DNA from: Lysobacterales bacterium | Lineage (GTDB): Bacteria; Pseudomonadota; Gammaproteobacteria; Xanthomonadales; Rhodanobacteraceae | Length of the DNA stretch: 64,000 nucleotides | Direction of reading: 5' to 3' | Assembly: GCA_002632325.1 (NCBI GenBank) | Contig: NSJK01000004.1 | Coordinates: 117,448-181,447, forward strand | Part shown: positions 8,630-20,512 of the stretch, piece after piece | Position numbering within the stretch: the stretch's first letter is position 1 | Layout of the letters: every line of letters starts with the position of its first letter | Made by a program: the position numbers and the translations under genes | Notes under the pieces: model-generated | Database searches by the model: none | What the model was told of the DNA's origin: nothing | What the model saw: only the letters and a program-made list of their open reading frames with translations

Positions 8630-10456
8630 ATGACCCGATATCACATTCCCACCACGCGACTCGCGATCCTGATGGCTGCGCTCGTTCCTGCGCTGAGCAG
8701 CGCCGGCGGCCTGCCCTTGGGCACGCTCATCCACGATGGTCCGGCGACGCCGGAGCAGTTGTCCCTGTATTTGCCGCTGACGGCAGCGTTGCCCACCACC
8801 GCGCGGGCGAGCGTGCAGTATCGCGTCGAAGGGGCGCCCACTTGGCGTGAAGGCCATCCACTACACCGCATCCGCCCGGATTTTGCTCAGACGCCCGGCG
8901 CTGGCAGCGTGCCCGATGCCTTTGCCTGGCCCTTGATCGACCTGGTGCCGGGCACGCGCTACGAGGTGGAGGTCACGGTCACCAGCGGTGCGGAGAGCGA
9001 TGTGCGCAGCGGGCTTTTCACCACCCGCAGCTTGCCCGCAGCGGCGGGCGCGCCCAACAAGTTCATCGCCAGCGGTTCCAGTCTGGCCACCATCCAGGCC
9101 GCGATGAACGCCTTGAATCCGGGCGACGTGATCCAGTTCGCCGACGGCGTCTACACCCTGGGCGACAATATCCAGCTCTCGCGCAGCGGGACTGCGGCGC
9201 AACCCATCGTGATCCGCGGCGCGACACGCAATGGCGTGGTGCTCGCGCGCGGCGGCAGCGGTCGCGTGATCCAGGTATTGGACGCCAACCACGTGGTACT
9301 GGAAAACATGACCCTGCAAGGCAGCGGCGTGGATTCGGGCACCGCCGCAAGTTCCACGGGCATCGGATTCTGGAGTGGCGCGCCGAGCCAGACCGACGTG
9401 GTCGTGCGCCAGCTGACCATCCGCGGCGTTGACGTGGGCATCAAGGCCTACGCGGAGTTGCGCGAGTTCCTGGCCTACGACAACACCTTGCTCGGCAACA
9501 ACACCTGGACTGCGGATCTGATCACCACCAACGCGACCTGGAACGATGACGGCCTGTGCATTCCGGGCTTTGGCAATGCCGCGTTCAACAACACGCTGCG
9601 CGGCTTCGGTGACAGCCTGGCGTACACGGTGGATGGCGCCGAGGCGGTGGGCGTGCACTTTTACCGCAACGAAATCATCAGCACCGGCGATGACACGCTG
9701 GAAGCCGACTACGCGCATCGCAACCTGACTTTCTACGACAACCGGGCGCACAACGCGGCCACCTTGTTGTCGCTGGATCCACTCTACGGTGGTCCGCTGC
9801 TGGCCGCGCGCAACATCAGCATCAATACGCAGCGCAGCCCGTTCAAGTTCAACAACACCAATACCGGCCAGTTCGTCTACAACAACACCATCATCCGCAC
9901 CACCGGCAATGGCAGTCACGCCAATTGGGCCTGGGCGCAGTTCAACAACGGGCAGCAACGCGCCTGGGGCTATCGCAACAATGTGCTGCTCTATCAAGGC
10001 ACAGGCAATCTGCTCGCCTTCGAGGCGGGCGGCAACGACCCGATCGATTTCGACCACAATGCATGGTATCCGGATGGTGCTGTCTGGTGGTCCAATTCAG
10101 GCGGCAGCTACCCAAGTCTCGCCGCTGCAGCTGCGGGCGTGCCCGTCACGACGCCCTTGTACGGCACCGCCACGCGCCGCCATGACAACGATGTGCTCAC
10201 CACCGTCAATCCCTGGACCACCCCCATCACCCTGGGTGCGACCTTCCTCACCGAAATCCTCGCGATTTACCTGCCCACGCCAGCCGCCGGCTGGTCGATC
10301 AAGAACTCGGGGATCGCGATTGCCGGTATCAGCGACGGTTTCCTCGGTGCCGCGCCCGATCGCGGCGCGGTGATCGAAGGTCGCATGCCGGTGGCCTACG
10401 GCGATCGCAGCGTCGATGAGCTGTTCGCCGATGGTTTCGAGCAGGAGCCGGGCTGA
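8630..10456 (+). CDS. exported parallel beta-helix (pectate-lyase-fold) protein with FADGFE tag
   Basis: The 608-residue protein has a signal peptide (hydrophobic LAILMAALVPALSSAGG). A fibronectin-III-like segment with LVPGTRYEVEVTVTSG follows at about residues 100-125. A right-handed beta-helix then begins with SLATIQAAMNALNPGDVIQFADGVY, the usual first turn of polysaccharide-lyase/chondroitinase-B-type helices, and continues with many short turns rich in N and I/V (YNNTIIRTTGN, YRNNVLLYQ). It could be a polysaccharide lyase or an adhesin; the catalytic residues cannot be assigned with confidence. The tag LFADGFE is followed by four extra residues (QEPG). It starts 4 bases after the kelch-like gene, with little ribosome binding site of its own. 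Confidence 0.8.
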   Translation: MTRYHIPTTRLAILMAALVPALSSAGGLPLGTLIHDGPATPEQLSLYLPLTAALPTTARASVQYRVEGAPTWREGHPLHRIRPDFAQTPGAGSVPDAFAWPLIDLVPGTRYEVEVTVTSGAESDVRSGLFTTRSLPAAAGAPNKFIASGSSLATIQAAMNALNPGDVIQFADGVYTLGDNIQLSRSGTAAQPIVIRGATRNGVVLARGGSGRVIQVLDANHVVLENMTLQGSGVDSGTAASSTGIGFWSGAPSQTDVVVRQLTIRGVDVGIKAYAELREFLAYDNTLLGNNTWTADLITTNATWNDDGLCIPGFGNAAFNNTLRGFGDSLAYTVDGAEAVGVHFYRNEIISTGDDTLEADYAHRNLTFYDNRAHNAATLLSLDPLYGGPLLAARNISINTQRSPFKFNNTNTGQFVYNNTIIRTTGNGSHANWAWAQFNNGQQRAWGYRNNVLLYQGTGNLLAFEAGGNDPIDFDHNAWYPDGAVWWSNSGGSYPSLAAAAAGVPVTTPLYGTATRRHDNDVLTTVNPWTTPITLGATFLTEILAIYLPTPAAGWSIKNSGIAIAGISDGFLGAAPDRGAVIEGRMPVAYGDRSVDELFADGFEQEPG

Positions 10457-10746
10457 CGGCGATTCGATCTTGGGCCGGATCTGCAGCTCGTCCATGCGCA
10501 AGCCCGGCAGTCTCTCCTTGCACTCCTGGCGCAGGCAGCGGCAGCGCCCGAAGGCCTGTCGCGGCCAAGGCGCTGCGTTTGAGCCAGCGAGCCTGCGGTC
10601 CTCGGCAGCCGCGCTGCCGATGCACGATGCGTGGCATTTCTCGCACCCTGGCTTCGTTCGCTTCGCCGCGACGCTCTCTCGGGTCCATGGTCCGGCGCAT
10701 GGCCTGTGCCGGCGCGCAGCCGAGCCGGGACGCCCCGGCGGTCAGG
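10457..10746. other. intergenic interval, no gene recognised
   Basis: This 290-base gap separates the convergent beta-helix and acnB genes. Frames on both strands stay partly open because of high GC, but none resembles a known protein or has a good start. The small inverted repeat CCGGG/CCCGG near the acnB end has no T-run, so no terminator is called. Confidence 0.5.
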
Positions 10747-13338
10747 TCAGGCGCCGACGCCCGCTGCGGTGTCGCGGTACTCCTCGATCTGGTCGAAGTT
10801 CATGTAACGGTAGATCTGTTCGCCCTGCGCATTGATCACGCCCATGTCGGCGAGATACTCCTCGCGGGTGGGAATGCGCCCAAGGCGTGAGCAGATCGCC
10901 GCGAGTTCGGCCGAGCCCAGATACACATTGGTGTTGCGACCGAGGCGATTGGGGAAGTTGCGGGTCGAGGTCGACATGACCGTCGCGCCCTCGCGCACCT
11001 GCGCCTGGTTGCCCATGCACAGCGAGCAGCCGGGCATTTCCATGCGCGCACCGGCGCTGCCGAAGGTGCCGTAATGACCCTCCTTGGTCAGCTCGCTCGC
11101 ATCCATCTTGGTGGGCGGCGCCACCCACAGACGGGTCGGAATGTCGCGCTTGCCTTCAAGCAACTTCGCTGCGGCGCGGAAGTGGCCGATATTGGTCATG
11201 CACGAGCCGATGAAGACCTCGTCGATCTTCGCATTGGCCACGTCCGACAGCGTCTTGGCGTCGTCGGGATCGTTGGGGCAGCACACGATCGGTTCGACGA
11301 TCTGGTCGAGATCGATCTCGATCACTGCGGCGTACTGCGCATCGGCATCGGCCTGCAGCAATTGCGGCGCGGCGAGCCAGGCTTCCATCTTCGCGATGCG
11401 GCGGGCAATGCTGCGCGCATCCTCGTAGCCCTGCGCGATCATGTTCTTGAGCAGCACGATGTTGCTCTTGAGGTATTCGATGATCGGCGCCTGGTCGAGC
11501 TTGACGGTGCAGCCTGCGGCCGAGCGTTCGGCCGAGGCATCAGCGAGTTCGAAGGCCTGCTCGATCTTGAGATCAGGCAGGCCCTCGATCTCGAGAATGC
11601 GGCCCGAGAAGATGTTCTGCTTGCCTTTCTTCTCGACCGTCAACAAGCCGGCCTTGATCGCGTACAGCGGAATCGCGTGCACCAGATCACGCAGCGTCAC
11701 GCCCGGCTGCATCTTGCCCTTGAAACGCACCAGCACCGATTCGGGCATGTCCAGCGGCATCACGCCGGTGGCGGCGGCGAAGGCGACCAGACCCGAGCCG
11801 GCGGGGAAGGAAATGCCGATCGGAAAGCGTGTGTGCGAATCGCCGCCGGTACCGACGGTGTCGGGCAGCAACATGCGGTTGAGCCAGGAATGGATGATGC
11901 CGTCACCGGGCCGCAGCGCGATGCCGCCGCGCGTGGCGATGAATTGCGGCAGGCTGTGATGGGTCTTGACGTCGACCGGTTTGGGATAAGCCGCAGTGTG
12001 GCAGAACGACTGCATGACCAGATCCGCCGAGAAACCCAGGCAGGCGAGGTCCTTGAGCTCGTCGCGCGTCATCGGCCCGGTGGTGTCCTGACTGCCCACC
12101 GAAGTCATCCTCGGCTCGCAATAGGTCCCCGGACGCACGCCCTTGCCTTCGGGCAGGCCGCAGGCGCGACCGACCATCTTCTGCGCGAGCGTGTAACCCT
12201 TGCCGCTGTCGACCGGCTGCTGCGGCTGGCGGAACAGCGTCGAGGCCGGCAGACCGAGCGACTCGCGCGCCTTGGCCGTGAGGCCGCGACCGATGATCAG
12301 CGCAATGCGGCCGCCTGCGCGCACTTCGTCGAACAACACCGGACTCTTGACTTCGAACGTCGCGATCACCGCGCCGTTCTTGAGCGCCTTGCCCTCATGC
12401 GGACGCAATTCGATGACATCGCCATGCTCCATCTGCGAGACATCGAGCTCGATCGGCAGCGCGCCGGCGTCTTCCATCGTGTTGTAGAAGATCGGCGCGA
12501 TCTTGCTGCCCAGACAGACGCCGCCGAAACGCTTGTTGGGGATGAAGGGAATATCCTGCCCGGTCCACCACAACACCGAGTTGGTCGCCGACTTGCGCGA
12601 GGAGCCGGTGCCCACGACATCGCCGACATAGGCAACCAGATGGCCCTTGTCCTTGAGCTTGAGCAAGTCGCCGATCGGCCCGCGCTTGCCGTCTTCCTCG
12701 GGCACGAAGGGCGCATCGGGACGCTTGTTCTTGAGCATCGCCAGACCATGCAGCGGGATGTCCGGGCGCGTGGTCGCATCGGGTGCAGGCGAAAGATCAT
12801 CGGTATTGGTCTCGCCGGGCACCTTGAACACGGTGATCGTGAGCGACGCCGGCACTTCGGGCTTGCTGGTGAACCACTCGGCATCCGCCCAGCTCTTCAT
12901 CACCGCCTGCGCATTGGCATTGCCGGCCTTGGCCTTTTCCTCGACATCGTGGAAGGCATCGAACATCAGCAGGGTGTGCTTGAGCGCAGTCGCCGCGTCG
13001 GCGCCGACCTCGGCGTCGTCGAGCAGGCGCACCAAGGGCGCAATGTTGTAGCCGCCAAGCATCGTGCCCAACCACTGCGTCGCCTGGGCGCGGCTGATCA
13101 GCGCATTCTTCTCGCCACCCAGCGCCAGCGCCGCGAGATACGAAGCCTTGACCTGAGCCGCTTCGTCGACACCGGCCGGCACGCGCTGACTGATGAGTTC
13201 GAGCAGGAACTGCGCCTCGCCCGCCGGCGGGTTCTTGAGCAGGGCGACGAGCTCGCTCGTCTGCTGCGCGCTCAGTGGCAGCGGCGGGATGCCGAGCGCA
13301 GCGCGTTCGGCGACATGTTGGCGATAGGCTTGCAGCAT
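10747..13338 (-). CDS. acnB: aconitate hydratase B (bifunctional, 2-methylisocitrate dehydratase)
   Basis: TCA-cycle enzyme that isomerises citrate to isocitrate through a [4Fe-4S] cluster; AcnB also acts on 2-methyl-cis-aconitate. The 863-residue protein starts [13 protein letters not shown] with GGAG upstream, matching the family start; an in-frame ATG at 13425 would add 29 unrelated residues. The N-terminal HEAT-like domain is followed by the swivel domain ([24 protein letters not shown]). The catalytic part carries the cluster cysteines ([10 protein letters not shown] and the CSLC pair in GCSLCMGNQ). It is divergent from acnA, with vapBC between them on its own strand. Confidence 0.97.
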   Translation of the reverse strand: MLQAYRQHVAERAALGIPPLPLSAQQTSELVALLKNPPAGEAQFLLELISQRVPAGVDEAAQVKASYLAALALGGEKNALISRAQATQWLGTMLGGYNIAPLVRLLDDAEVGADAATALKHTLLMFDAFHDVEEKAKAGNANAQAVMKSWADAEWFTSKPEVPASLTITVFKVPGETNTDDLSPAPDATTRPDIPLHGLAMLKNKRPDAPFVPEEDGKRGPIGDLLKLKDKGHLVAYVGDVVGTGSSRKSATNSVLWWTGQDIPFIPNKRFGGVCLGSKIAPIFYNTMEDAGALPIELDVSQMEHGDVIELRPHEGKALKNGAVIATFEVKSPVLFDEVRAGGRIALIIGRGLTAKARESLGLPASTLFRQPQQPVDSGKGYTLAQKMVGRACGLPEGKGVRPGTYCEPRMTSVGSQDTTGPMTRDELKDLACLGFSADLVMQSFCHTAAYPKPVDVKTHHSLPQFIATRGGIALRPGDGIIHSWLNRMLLPDTVGTGGDSHTRFPIGISFPAGSGLVAFAAATGVMPLDMPESVLVRFKGKMQPGVTLRDLVHAIPLYAIKAGLLTVEKKGKQNIFSGRILEIEGLPDLKIEQAFELADASAERSAAGCTVKLDQAPIIEYLKSNIVLLKNMIAQGYEDARSIARRIAKMEAWLAAPQLLQADADAQYAAVIEIDLDQIVEPIVCCPNDPDDAKTLSDVANAKIDEVFIGSCMTNIGHFRAAAKLLEGKRDIPTRLWVAPPTKMDASELTKEGHYGTFGSAGARMEMPGCSLCMGNQAQVREGATVMSTSTRNFPNRLGRNTNVYLGSAELAAICSRLGRIPTREEYLADMGVINAQGEQIYRYMNFDQIEEYRDTAAGVGA

Positions 13339-13452
13339 CGGGGCAACTCCGGAAGACAGGAAAGGAGACAGCTTGGTTTCGACGCAATCCCGACGGCATG
13401 CAGCGCGATCCTCACTGCGCAACACGCGTCGTCGGGACGATTCGGGATCACT

Positions 13453-13854
13453 TCAACTGGCGGGCACGATCAGTTTCAGCCCCTTGAAATACTGGCGATA
13501 GAAATCCCGATCGGCGGTGATCAGGCCGTTGCACTGGAGCAGCGCATGCGCGCCGATGAGGAAATCGGGCACCGCACGCCATTGCGCCTCGGCGCGCTGG
13601 CGATGGCGCCTTTGCATTTCGCCCGCGCGCAGCGCCGACTTGGCTTCGATCGGCGAGTAGCGCAGGCTCATGTCTTCGAGCGCGGACAATGCCTCGGCAC
13701 CATCGCGCAACGCACTGCAAACTTCGGCCAGCACGACTTCGCAGACCACCACCGGCCCCGCGCCCAGGCATTGGCGCAGGCAGGCCTCGGCCGCATCGGC
13801 CTGCGGCCCGTCGGCCAGCAAGTCGACCAGCACCGAGGTGTCGATCGCGATCAT
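13453..13854 (-). CDS. PIN-domain toxin, VapC family
   Basis: Probable metal-dependent ribonuclease toxin. The 133-residue protein begins MIAIDTSVLVDLL, with the first PIN aspartate in the DTS motif. It keeps a conserved acidic residue in VVLAEVCSAL and later acidic positions in VPDFLIGAHAL and LITADRDFY, the usual PIN quartet. The ATG at 13854 is chosen; a TTG at 13863 that overlaps the antitoxin stop is possible and adds three residues. It follows the AbrB-type antitoxin gene with only a few bases between, the standard antitoxin-toxin order. It sits on the acnB strand between acnB and acnA. Confidence 0.85.
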   Translation of the reverse strand: MIAIDTSVLVDLLADGPQADAAEACLRQCLGAGPVVVCEVVLAEVCSALRDGAEALSALEDMSLRYSPIEAKSALRAGEMQRRHRQRAEAQWRAVPDFLIGAHALLQCNGLITADRDFYRQYFKGLKLIVPAS

Positions 13855-13859
13855 CGCCG

Positions 13860-14105
13860 TCAATCCTTGAGCGGATCACCCGGCGCGCGCCCGCGAATCG
13901 CGCGCAGAGCATGTTCGGTGGATTCAAACCCGTCGAGCTTGAAGCGACCACGTGCGCGCGAGATCGCGTCGTCGACGCTCTTGCGCAACACGATGCGACT
14001 GCCTTCGATCTCGACCTTGAGCGTGCTGCCCTTGACCAGACCGAGCGCATCGCGCACGGCCTTGGGCAAGGTGATCTGGCCACGTTCGGCAACGCTGACT
14101 TCCAT
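13860..14105 (-). CDS. AbrB/MazE-type antitoxin (VapB-like)
   Basis: Partner of the PIN-domain toxin: it should bind DNA through its N-terminal swapped-hairpin domain and neutralise the toxin with its C-terminal tail. The 81-residue form begins MEVSVAERGQITLPKAVRDALG, the classic AbrB/SpoVT DNA-binding motif, followed by KGSTLKVEIEGSRIVLRK. The start at 14105 has GGAG about 10 bases upstream. A start at 14147 would fall inside the putative operator and add 14 residues not typical of the family. Autoregulation is likely because the promoter region is rich in inverted repeats. Confidence 0.82.
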   Translation of the reverse strand: MEVSVAERGQITLPKAVRDALGLVKGSTLKVEIEGSRIVLRKSVDDAISRARGRFKLDGFESTEHALRAIRGRAPGDPLKD

Positions 14106-14128
14106 CGCTGGCTCCACAGGGCCAAGAA

Positions 14129-14169
14129 GTATGCATGAATCGTACATACCTTGAGATTCATACTCAAGG
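14129..14169 (-). promoter_or_regulatory. vapBC promoter with overlapping operator palindromes
   Basis: Two inverted repeats lie upstream of the antitoxin: GTATG (14129-14133) with CATAC (14145-14149), and CCTTGAG (14149-14155) with CTCAAGG (14163-14169) around a 7-base spacer. On the minus strand a possible -35 TTGAGT and a -10 TACGAT, 17 bases apart, fall within these palindromes. That is the arrangement expected for a toxin-antitoxin operon repressed by its own products. The hexamers match consensus only four of six each, so the promoter call is tentative. Confidence 0.45.
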
Positions 14170-14225
14170 CCGCATACTGAGAACGACCCACCCCGCCGCG
14201 CGGTCGGCGGATAATGTCGCGTTGG

Positions 14226-14386
14226 CAGGCTGCTGAAAAACCCTTTTCAGCAGCCTGATAATGCAGTGCAGGGATGCACTGCACGCGAATCGATCACACA
14301 AGTGATTGATTCGTCGGAGACGAGTCCGGGCATGTACCGGACTCGTCGAGCTGAAGAAGTCCAGGATGGACTTTTTCAGCACCCTG
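14226..14386 (+). repeat. palindromic repeat element, copy A (five hairpins, 15-bp terminal inverted repeats)
   Basis: Bounded by CAGGCTGCTGAAAAA (14226-14240) and its near-exact inverse TTTTTCAGCACCCTG (14372-14386), 14 of 15 matching. Inside are consecutive stem-loops: 14226-14257 (14-bp arms), 14263-14282 (8-bp arms GCAGTGCA/TGCACTGC), 14286-14313 (12 bp), 14319-14347 (11-bp arms GACGAGTCCGG/CCGGACTCGTC) and 14350-14380 (13 bp with one wobble). Positions 14263-14381 recur inverted at 28567-28685 with two substitutions. It looks like a MITE or complex REP-type element. It lies in the acnA leader, so it may affect acnA transcription. Confidence 0.75.
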
Positions 14387-14468
14387 TTTGGGCGCCGCGC
14401 CGCAGCAGCACAACCGAGTCGGCGCCCTGTCCCTGCCAGCCCATTCCAGTCAAGCCGAGGAGCCAGCC

Positions 14469-17219
<2,751 letters not shown>

Positions 17220-17241
17220 ACGAAACGCATGGCGTGAAAGT

Positions 17242-17271
17242 GAAAACGGCGCGGACATCCGCGCCGTTTTC
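17242..17271. terminator. bidirectional intrinsic terminator between acnA and the porin gene
   Basis: A 13-bp perfect stem (17242-17254 with 17259-17271) closes a 4-base ACAT loop. The outer pairs are A-T, giving a T-run on either strand (CCGCGCCGTTTTC on the plus strand). It lies 22 bases after the acnA stop and 20 bases before the stop of the convergent porin gene, so it can serve both. Confidence 0.85.
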
Positions 17272-17291
17272 ATCTGCGCGACACGCAATCC

Positions 17292-18065
17292 TCAGAACGA
17301 CCAGACCACGCTCAGCACCACACGCGAACCGGCGTGCTCGATGTCGTCGAGATTCTCGCCCAGTTGCTCGCCGTAGCTGCCGGTATCACTCCAGGTCAGT
17401 TCGGCCTTGATCGGTCCGAACTCGCGACTCACGCCGAGCAGGTAATCGTTGTAGCTGTCACCGGCCGCCTTCTTGAGATCGTAGTGCCCGGCCTGTGCCT
17501 TCACCGCGAATCCGCTTTCGCCCAGCGGCCACTCGCCGCCGACGTTGTAGTAGATGCCGTGCGCGCCCAGATGGAAGATGTCTGGGGAATAGGCCAGCCC
17601 GACGTAGAAATGTTGCGGCAGGCTGAGCTTGCCCTCGAGTTCGGTGTAGTCGTAGTCGTAACCGGACTTGGTGCCCGGAAAACTCACGCGCGTGAGCGTG
17701 ACTTCAAGTTCGGTGCCGTTTTCGGCGAGCTCACCCGACCAGCCGATGTAGGGATCGACTTCGATGTTGACGCCATCGTCTTCGCCGAAATCGACATTCG
17801 ACAGCCACATACCGGCGAAGAAACCGCTCGAATGCGTGAGCGCGACATCCAGCTGCGCAGCCGGCTTGCCATCGGTCTGCGTCACGCCGCGCCACACGTA
17901 GTCGCTGTAGGCACCGAGGGTTCCCTCGAACGACCAGGTCGGAGTGGGCGCATCGTCCGCCCCGTCGTCAGCCGAGTCGGCAGGCGCTGCCAGACTGGCG
18001 CCGAACGGCAAGGCCAACAACAGCCACAAGACATGGACAAGGGTGGCGCGGGTGCGTCGGATCAT
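17292..18065 (-). CDS. TorF-family putative porin
   Basis: Predicted outer-membrane beta-barrel of the TIGR02001/TorF type. The 257-residue protein has a signal peptide (HVLWLLLALPFGASLAAPA) and an acidic linker, then the family hallmark YSDYVWRGVTQTDGKPA. Alternating strands typical of a small barrel follow, and the C-terminus ends in the aromatic residue F (VVLSVVWSF), as expected for BAM recognition. The solute is unknown. It diverges from the putrescine-binding gene potF, 97 bases away, so a shared regulatory region is possible. It converges on acnA across a terminator. Confidence 0.82.
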   Translation of the reverse strand: MIRRTRATLVHVLWLLLALPFGASLAAPADSADDGADDAPTPTWSFEGTLGAYSDYVWRGVTQTDGKPAAQLDVALTHSSGFFAGMWLSNVDFGEDDGVNIEVDPYIGWSGELAENGTELEVTLTRVSFPGTKSGYDYDYTELEGKLSLPQHFYVGLAYSPDIFHLGAHGIYYNVGGEWPLGESGFAVKAQAGHYDLKKAAGDSYNDYLLGVSREFGPIKAELTWSDTGSYGEQLGENLDDIEHAGSRVVLSVVWSF

Positions 18066-18162
18066 GGCACTGACTCGGTCGGGGCAAGGTTGCGCAGAAT
18101 AGCGTCAACTTCGCCTGCTTTGTGCGTACACTTCGGCGTCCCGTTCCCAGCCGGAGCCCGCC

Positions 18163-19326
18163 GTGATTCGACGTCTCACCGCCCTCGCCTGCGCCAGCCT
18201 TTTCCTCGCCGCCTGCGGCAGCCACGAGAGCGCTCAACCGACCGCGCAGGCGCCGGCTGCGCCGAGCGCTCCGCCCGTCGAGGACAAGATACTCAATGTC
18301 TACAACTGGTCAGACTACGTGGCGCCGGACACGATTGCAGCTTTCGAGCAGGCGAGCGGCATCAAGGTGAATTACGACGTCTACTCCGAGAACGAGACGC
18401 TCGAAACCAAGCTGTCGGCCGGGAAATCCGGCTATGACGTGGTGTTTCCTTCAGCACGTCCGTTTGCGCAGCGTCAGGTCAAGGCCGGCTTCTACGCCGC
18501 GCTCGCCAGGGACAAGCTGCCCAACTGGTCGCATCTGGATCCCAAGGTGCTCAAGGGCCTTGAGGATGTCGATTCGGGCAATGCCCACGTGATGCCCTAC
18601 ATGTGGGGCACGACCGGTCTGGGCATCAATGTCGCCAAGGTCAAGCAGGTGCTCGGCGAGAAGGCGCCGCTGGATTCCTGGGCACTGCTGTTCGATCCCG
18701 CCAACGCGCAAAAACTCGCCAAATGCGGGATCAGCGTGCTCGATGACGATCAGGAAACCTTCGGTGCCGCACTGATCTGGCTTGGCCGCGATCCCAATGC
18801 CGGTTCCGCCGACGAGATCGAAGCGGTGAGCAAGGTCTATGCGGCGATCCGCCCGTACATTCGCACCTTCAACAACGCCGAATACAAGGACGCACTCGCC
18901 AACGGCGATGTCTGCGTCGCCATGGGCTATTCGGGCGACATCGGCCAGGCGCGCGATGTGGCCGCGGAAGCCGCCACGGCCGCGGGCCACGAGGCACCGG
19001 AAATCCGCTACGTCATTCCCAGGGAAGGCGCGATGCGCTGGATCGACGTGGTCGCAGTGCCCAAGGATGCGCCGCACCCGGGCAATGCGATGCAGTTCAT
19101 CAACTACCTGCTCGAACCCAAGGTGATCGCCGCGATCAGCAACAGCGTGGGCTACGCCAATGCCAACCAGGATGCCACCGCGCTGGTGGATGCGCAGATC
19201 ACGTCCGATGCCAATGTCTACCCGCCCGCCGAGGTGCTGGCCAAGCTGGTCGATCCGCGCTCGCTGCCCGACGACGTGCAGCGCCTGCGCGTGCGCGCCT
19301 GGACCACGATCAAGAGCGGTCGCTGA
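18163..19326 (+). CDS. potF: putrescine/spermidine ABC transporter, periplasmic binding lipoprotein
   Basis: Captures polyamines for the PotGHI importer. The 387-residue protein starts with GTG and has a lipoprotein signal with lipobox LAAC (cysteine at about residue 20), then an Ala/Pro linker. The mature part begins ILNVYNWSDYVAPDTIAAFE, the PotD/PotF signature, and includes MPYMWGTTGLGINV and a closing IPREGAMRWIDVVAVPKDAPH segment of the family. It is the first gene of a four-gene operon; the ATPase gene follows after 40 bases. Confidence 0.93.
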   Translation: MIRRLTALACASLFLAACGSHESAQPTAQAPAAPSAPPVEDKILNVYNWSDYVAPDTIAAFEQASGIKVNYDVYSENETLETKLSAGKSGYDVVFPSARPFAQRQVKAGFYAALARDKLPNWSHLDPKVLKGLEDVDSGNAHVMPYMWGTTGLGINVAKVKQVLGEKAPLDSWALLFDPANAQKLAKCGISVLDDDQETFGAALIWLGRDPNAGSADEIEAVSKVYAAIRPYIRTFNNAEYKDALANGDVCVAMGYSGDIGQARDVAAEAATAAGHEAPEIRYVIPREGAMRWIDVVAVPKDAPHPGNAMQFINYLLEPKVIAAISNSVGYANANQDATALVDAQITSDANVYPPAEVLAKLVDPRSLPDDVQRLRVRAWTTIKSGR

Positions 19327-19366
19327 TGAGTGCGCCGGGCATTGACGGCGACAGGGGCGATGCCGC

Positions 19367-20512
19367 GTGAGCATCGCGCGCAGCAAGGACGCCATCGAAC
19401 CCTGGCGTGACCCGACCGCGCAGCCGTTCGTGCGCATCGCCGGCGTCACCAAGACCTTCGGCAAGACCTACGCCTGCGACGACATCTCGCTCGACATCTA
19501 TCGCGGCGAGCTGTTTGCGCTGCTCGGCGGTTCGGGTTCGGGCAAGAGCACCCTGCTGCGCGTGCTGGCCGGTTTCGAGACACCCGATCGCGGCCGCGTG
19601 TTGATCGACGGCGTCGACGTGACCGACCTGCCGCCCTACCAGCGCCCGGTCAACATGATGTTCCAGAGCTACGCGCTGTTTCCGCACATGACGGTGGCGC
19701 AGAACATCGCGTTCGGACCGCGTCAGGACGGCATGGCGTCGGGCGAGATCCGCGACCGCGTGCAGGAAATGCTCGAACTGGTACAGATGCCGACACTGGG
19801 CGGACGCAAGCCGCACCAGCTCTCGGGCGGCCAGCGCCAGCGCGTGGCTCTGGCGCGTGCGCTGGCCCGCCAGCCCAAGTTGCTGCTGCTCGACGAACCG
19901 CTCGGTGCGCTCGACAAACGACTGCGCGAGCGCACCCAGTTCGAACTGGTCAACATCCAGGAGCGCGTCGGCACCACCTTCGTGATGGTCACGCACGATC
20001 AGGAAGAAGCGATGACGATGTCCACCCGAATCGCGGTGATGGATGCCGGTCGCATCGTGCAGGTGTCTACGCCCGCCGCGCTGTACGAATATCCGGCCAC
20101 GCGCTTCGTGGCCCAGTTCATCGGCGGCATCAATCTGTTCGAAGGCCGCGTGCTCGGCCAGGACGGCGACAGCGGCCTGCTGCGCATCCAGTGTGATGCC
20201 GTGCTCGGCGGCACTTTGCTCGCCCGTCACGTTGATCCGCTGCCCGAAGGCACTTCCGTCAGCGTCGCGGTGCGACCGGAAAAAATCGACGTGCATGAAT
20301 CGCGCGCCTGGGCCGAGAACGTCGCCGTCGGCAAGGTGCGCGATGTCGCTTACCTCGGCGATGTCTCGATCTACCACGTCGAAACCGAGCCGGGCAAAGT
20401 CATCCACGTGCAGGAAACCCACGTGCAGCGCAGTTCCGAACCGCACTACGAATGGGAAGAAACGCTGTGGCTGAGCTGGGATGCCGCCAGTTCGGTGGTG
20501 CTCACGGCATGA
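19367..20512 (+). CDS. potG: putrescine ABC transporter, ATP-binding subunit
   Basis: ATPase of the polyamine importer. The 381-residue protein starts with GTG. Walker A is GGSGSGKST, the Q-loop [14 protein letters not shown], the signature [15 protein letters not shown] and Walker [13 protein letters not shown], followed by the H-loop VTHDQEEA. The C-terminal third is a TOBE domain ([12 protein letters not shown]). Its stop codon overlaps the potH start as ATGA at 20509-20512. The second gene of potFGHI is PotG rather than PotA because it follows potF and precedes potH/potI. Confidence 0.93.
   Translation: MSIARSKDAIEPWRDPTAQPFVRIAGVTKTFGKTYACDDISLDIYRGELFALLGGSGSGKSTLLRVLAGFETPDRGRVLIDGVDVTDLPPYQRPVNMMFQSYALFPHMTVAQNIAFGPRQDGMASGEIRDRVQEMLELVQMPTLGGRKPHQLSGGQRQRVALARALARQPKLLLLDEPLGALDKRLRERTQFELVNIQERVGTTFVMVTHDQEEAMTMSTRIAVMDAGRIVQVSTPAALYEYPATRFVAQFIGGINLFEGRVLGQDGDSGLLRIQCDAVLGGTLLARHVDPLPEGTSVSVAVRPEKIDVHESRAWAENVAVGKVRDVAYLGDVSIYHVETEPGKVIHVQETHVQRSSEPHYEWEETLWLSWDAASSVVLTA

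Noticed and set aside
13863..13863. TTG start for VapC overlapping the antitoxin stop
   Set aside because: An ATG three codons downstream is more typical and keeps the whole PIN domain; not excluded.
11074..14154. Plus-strand open frame of about 1000 codons antisense to acnB
   Set aside because: acnB on the other strand is unmistakable; the antisense product is low-complexity and Arg/Ala/Leu-rich.
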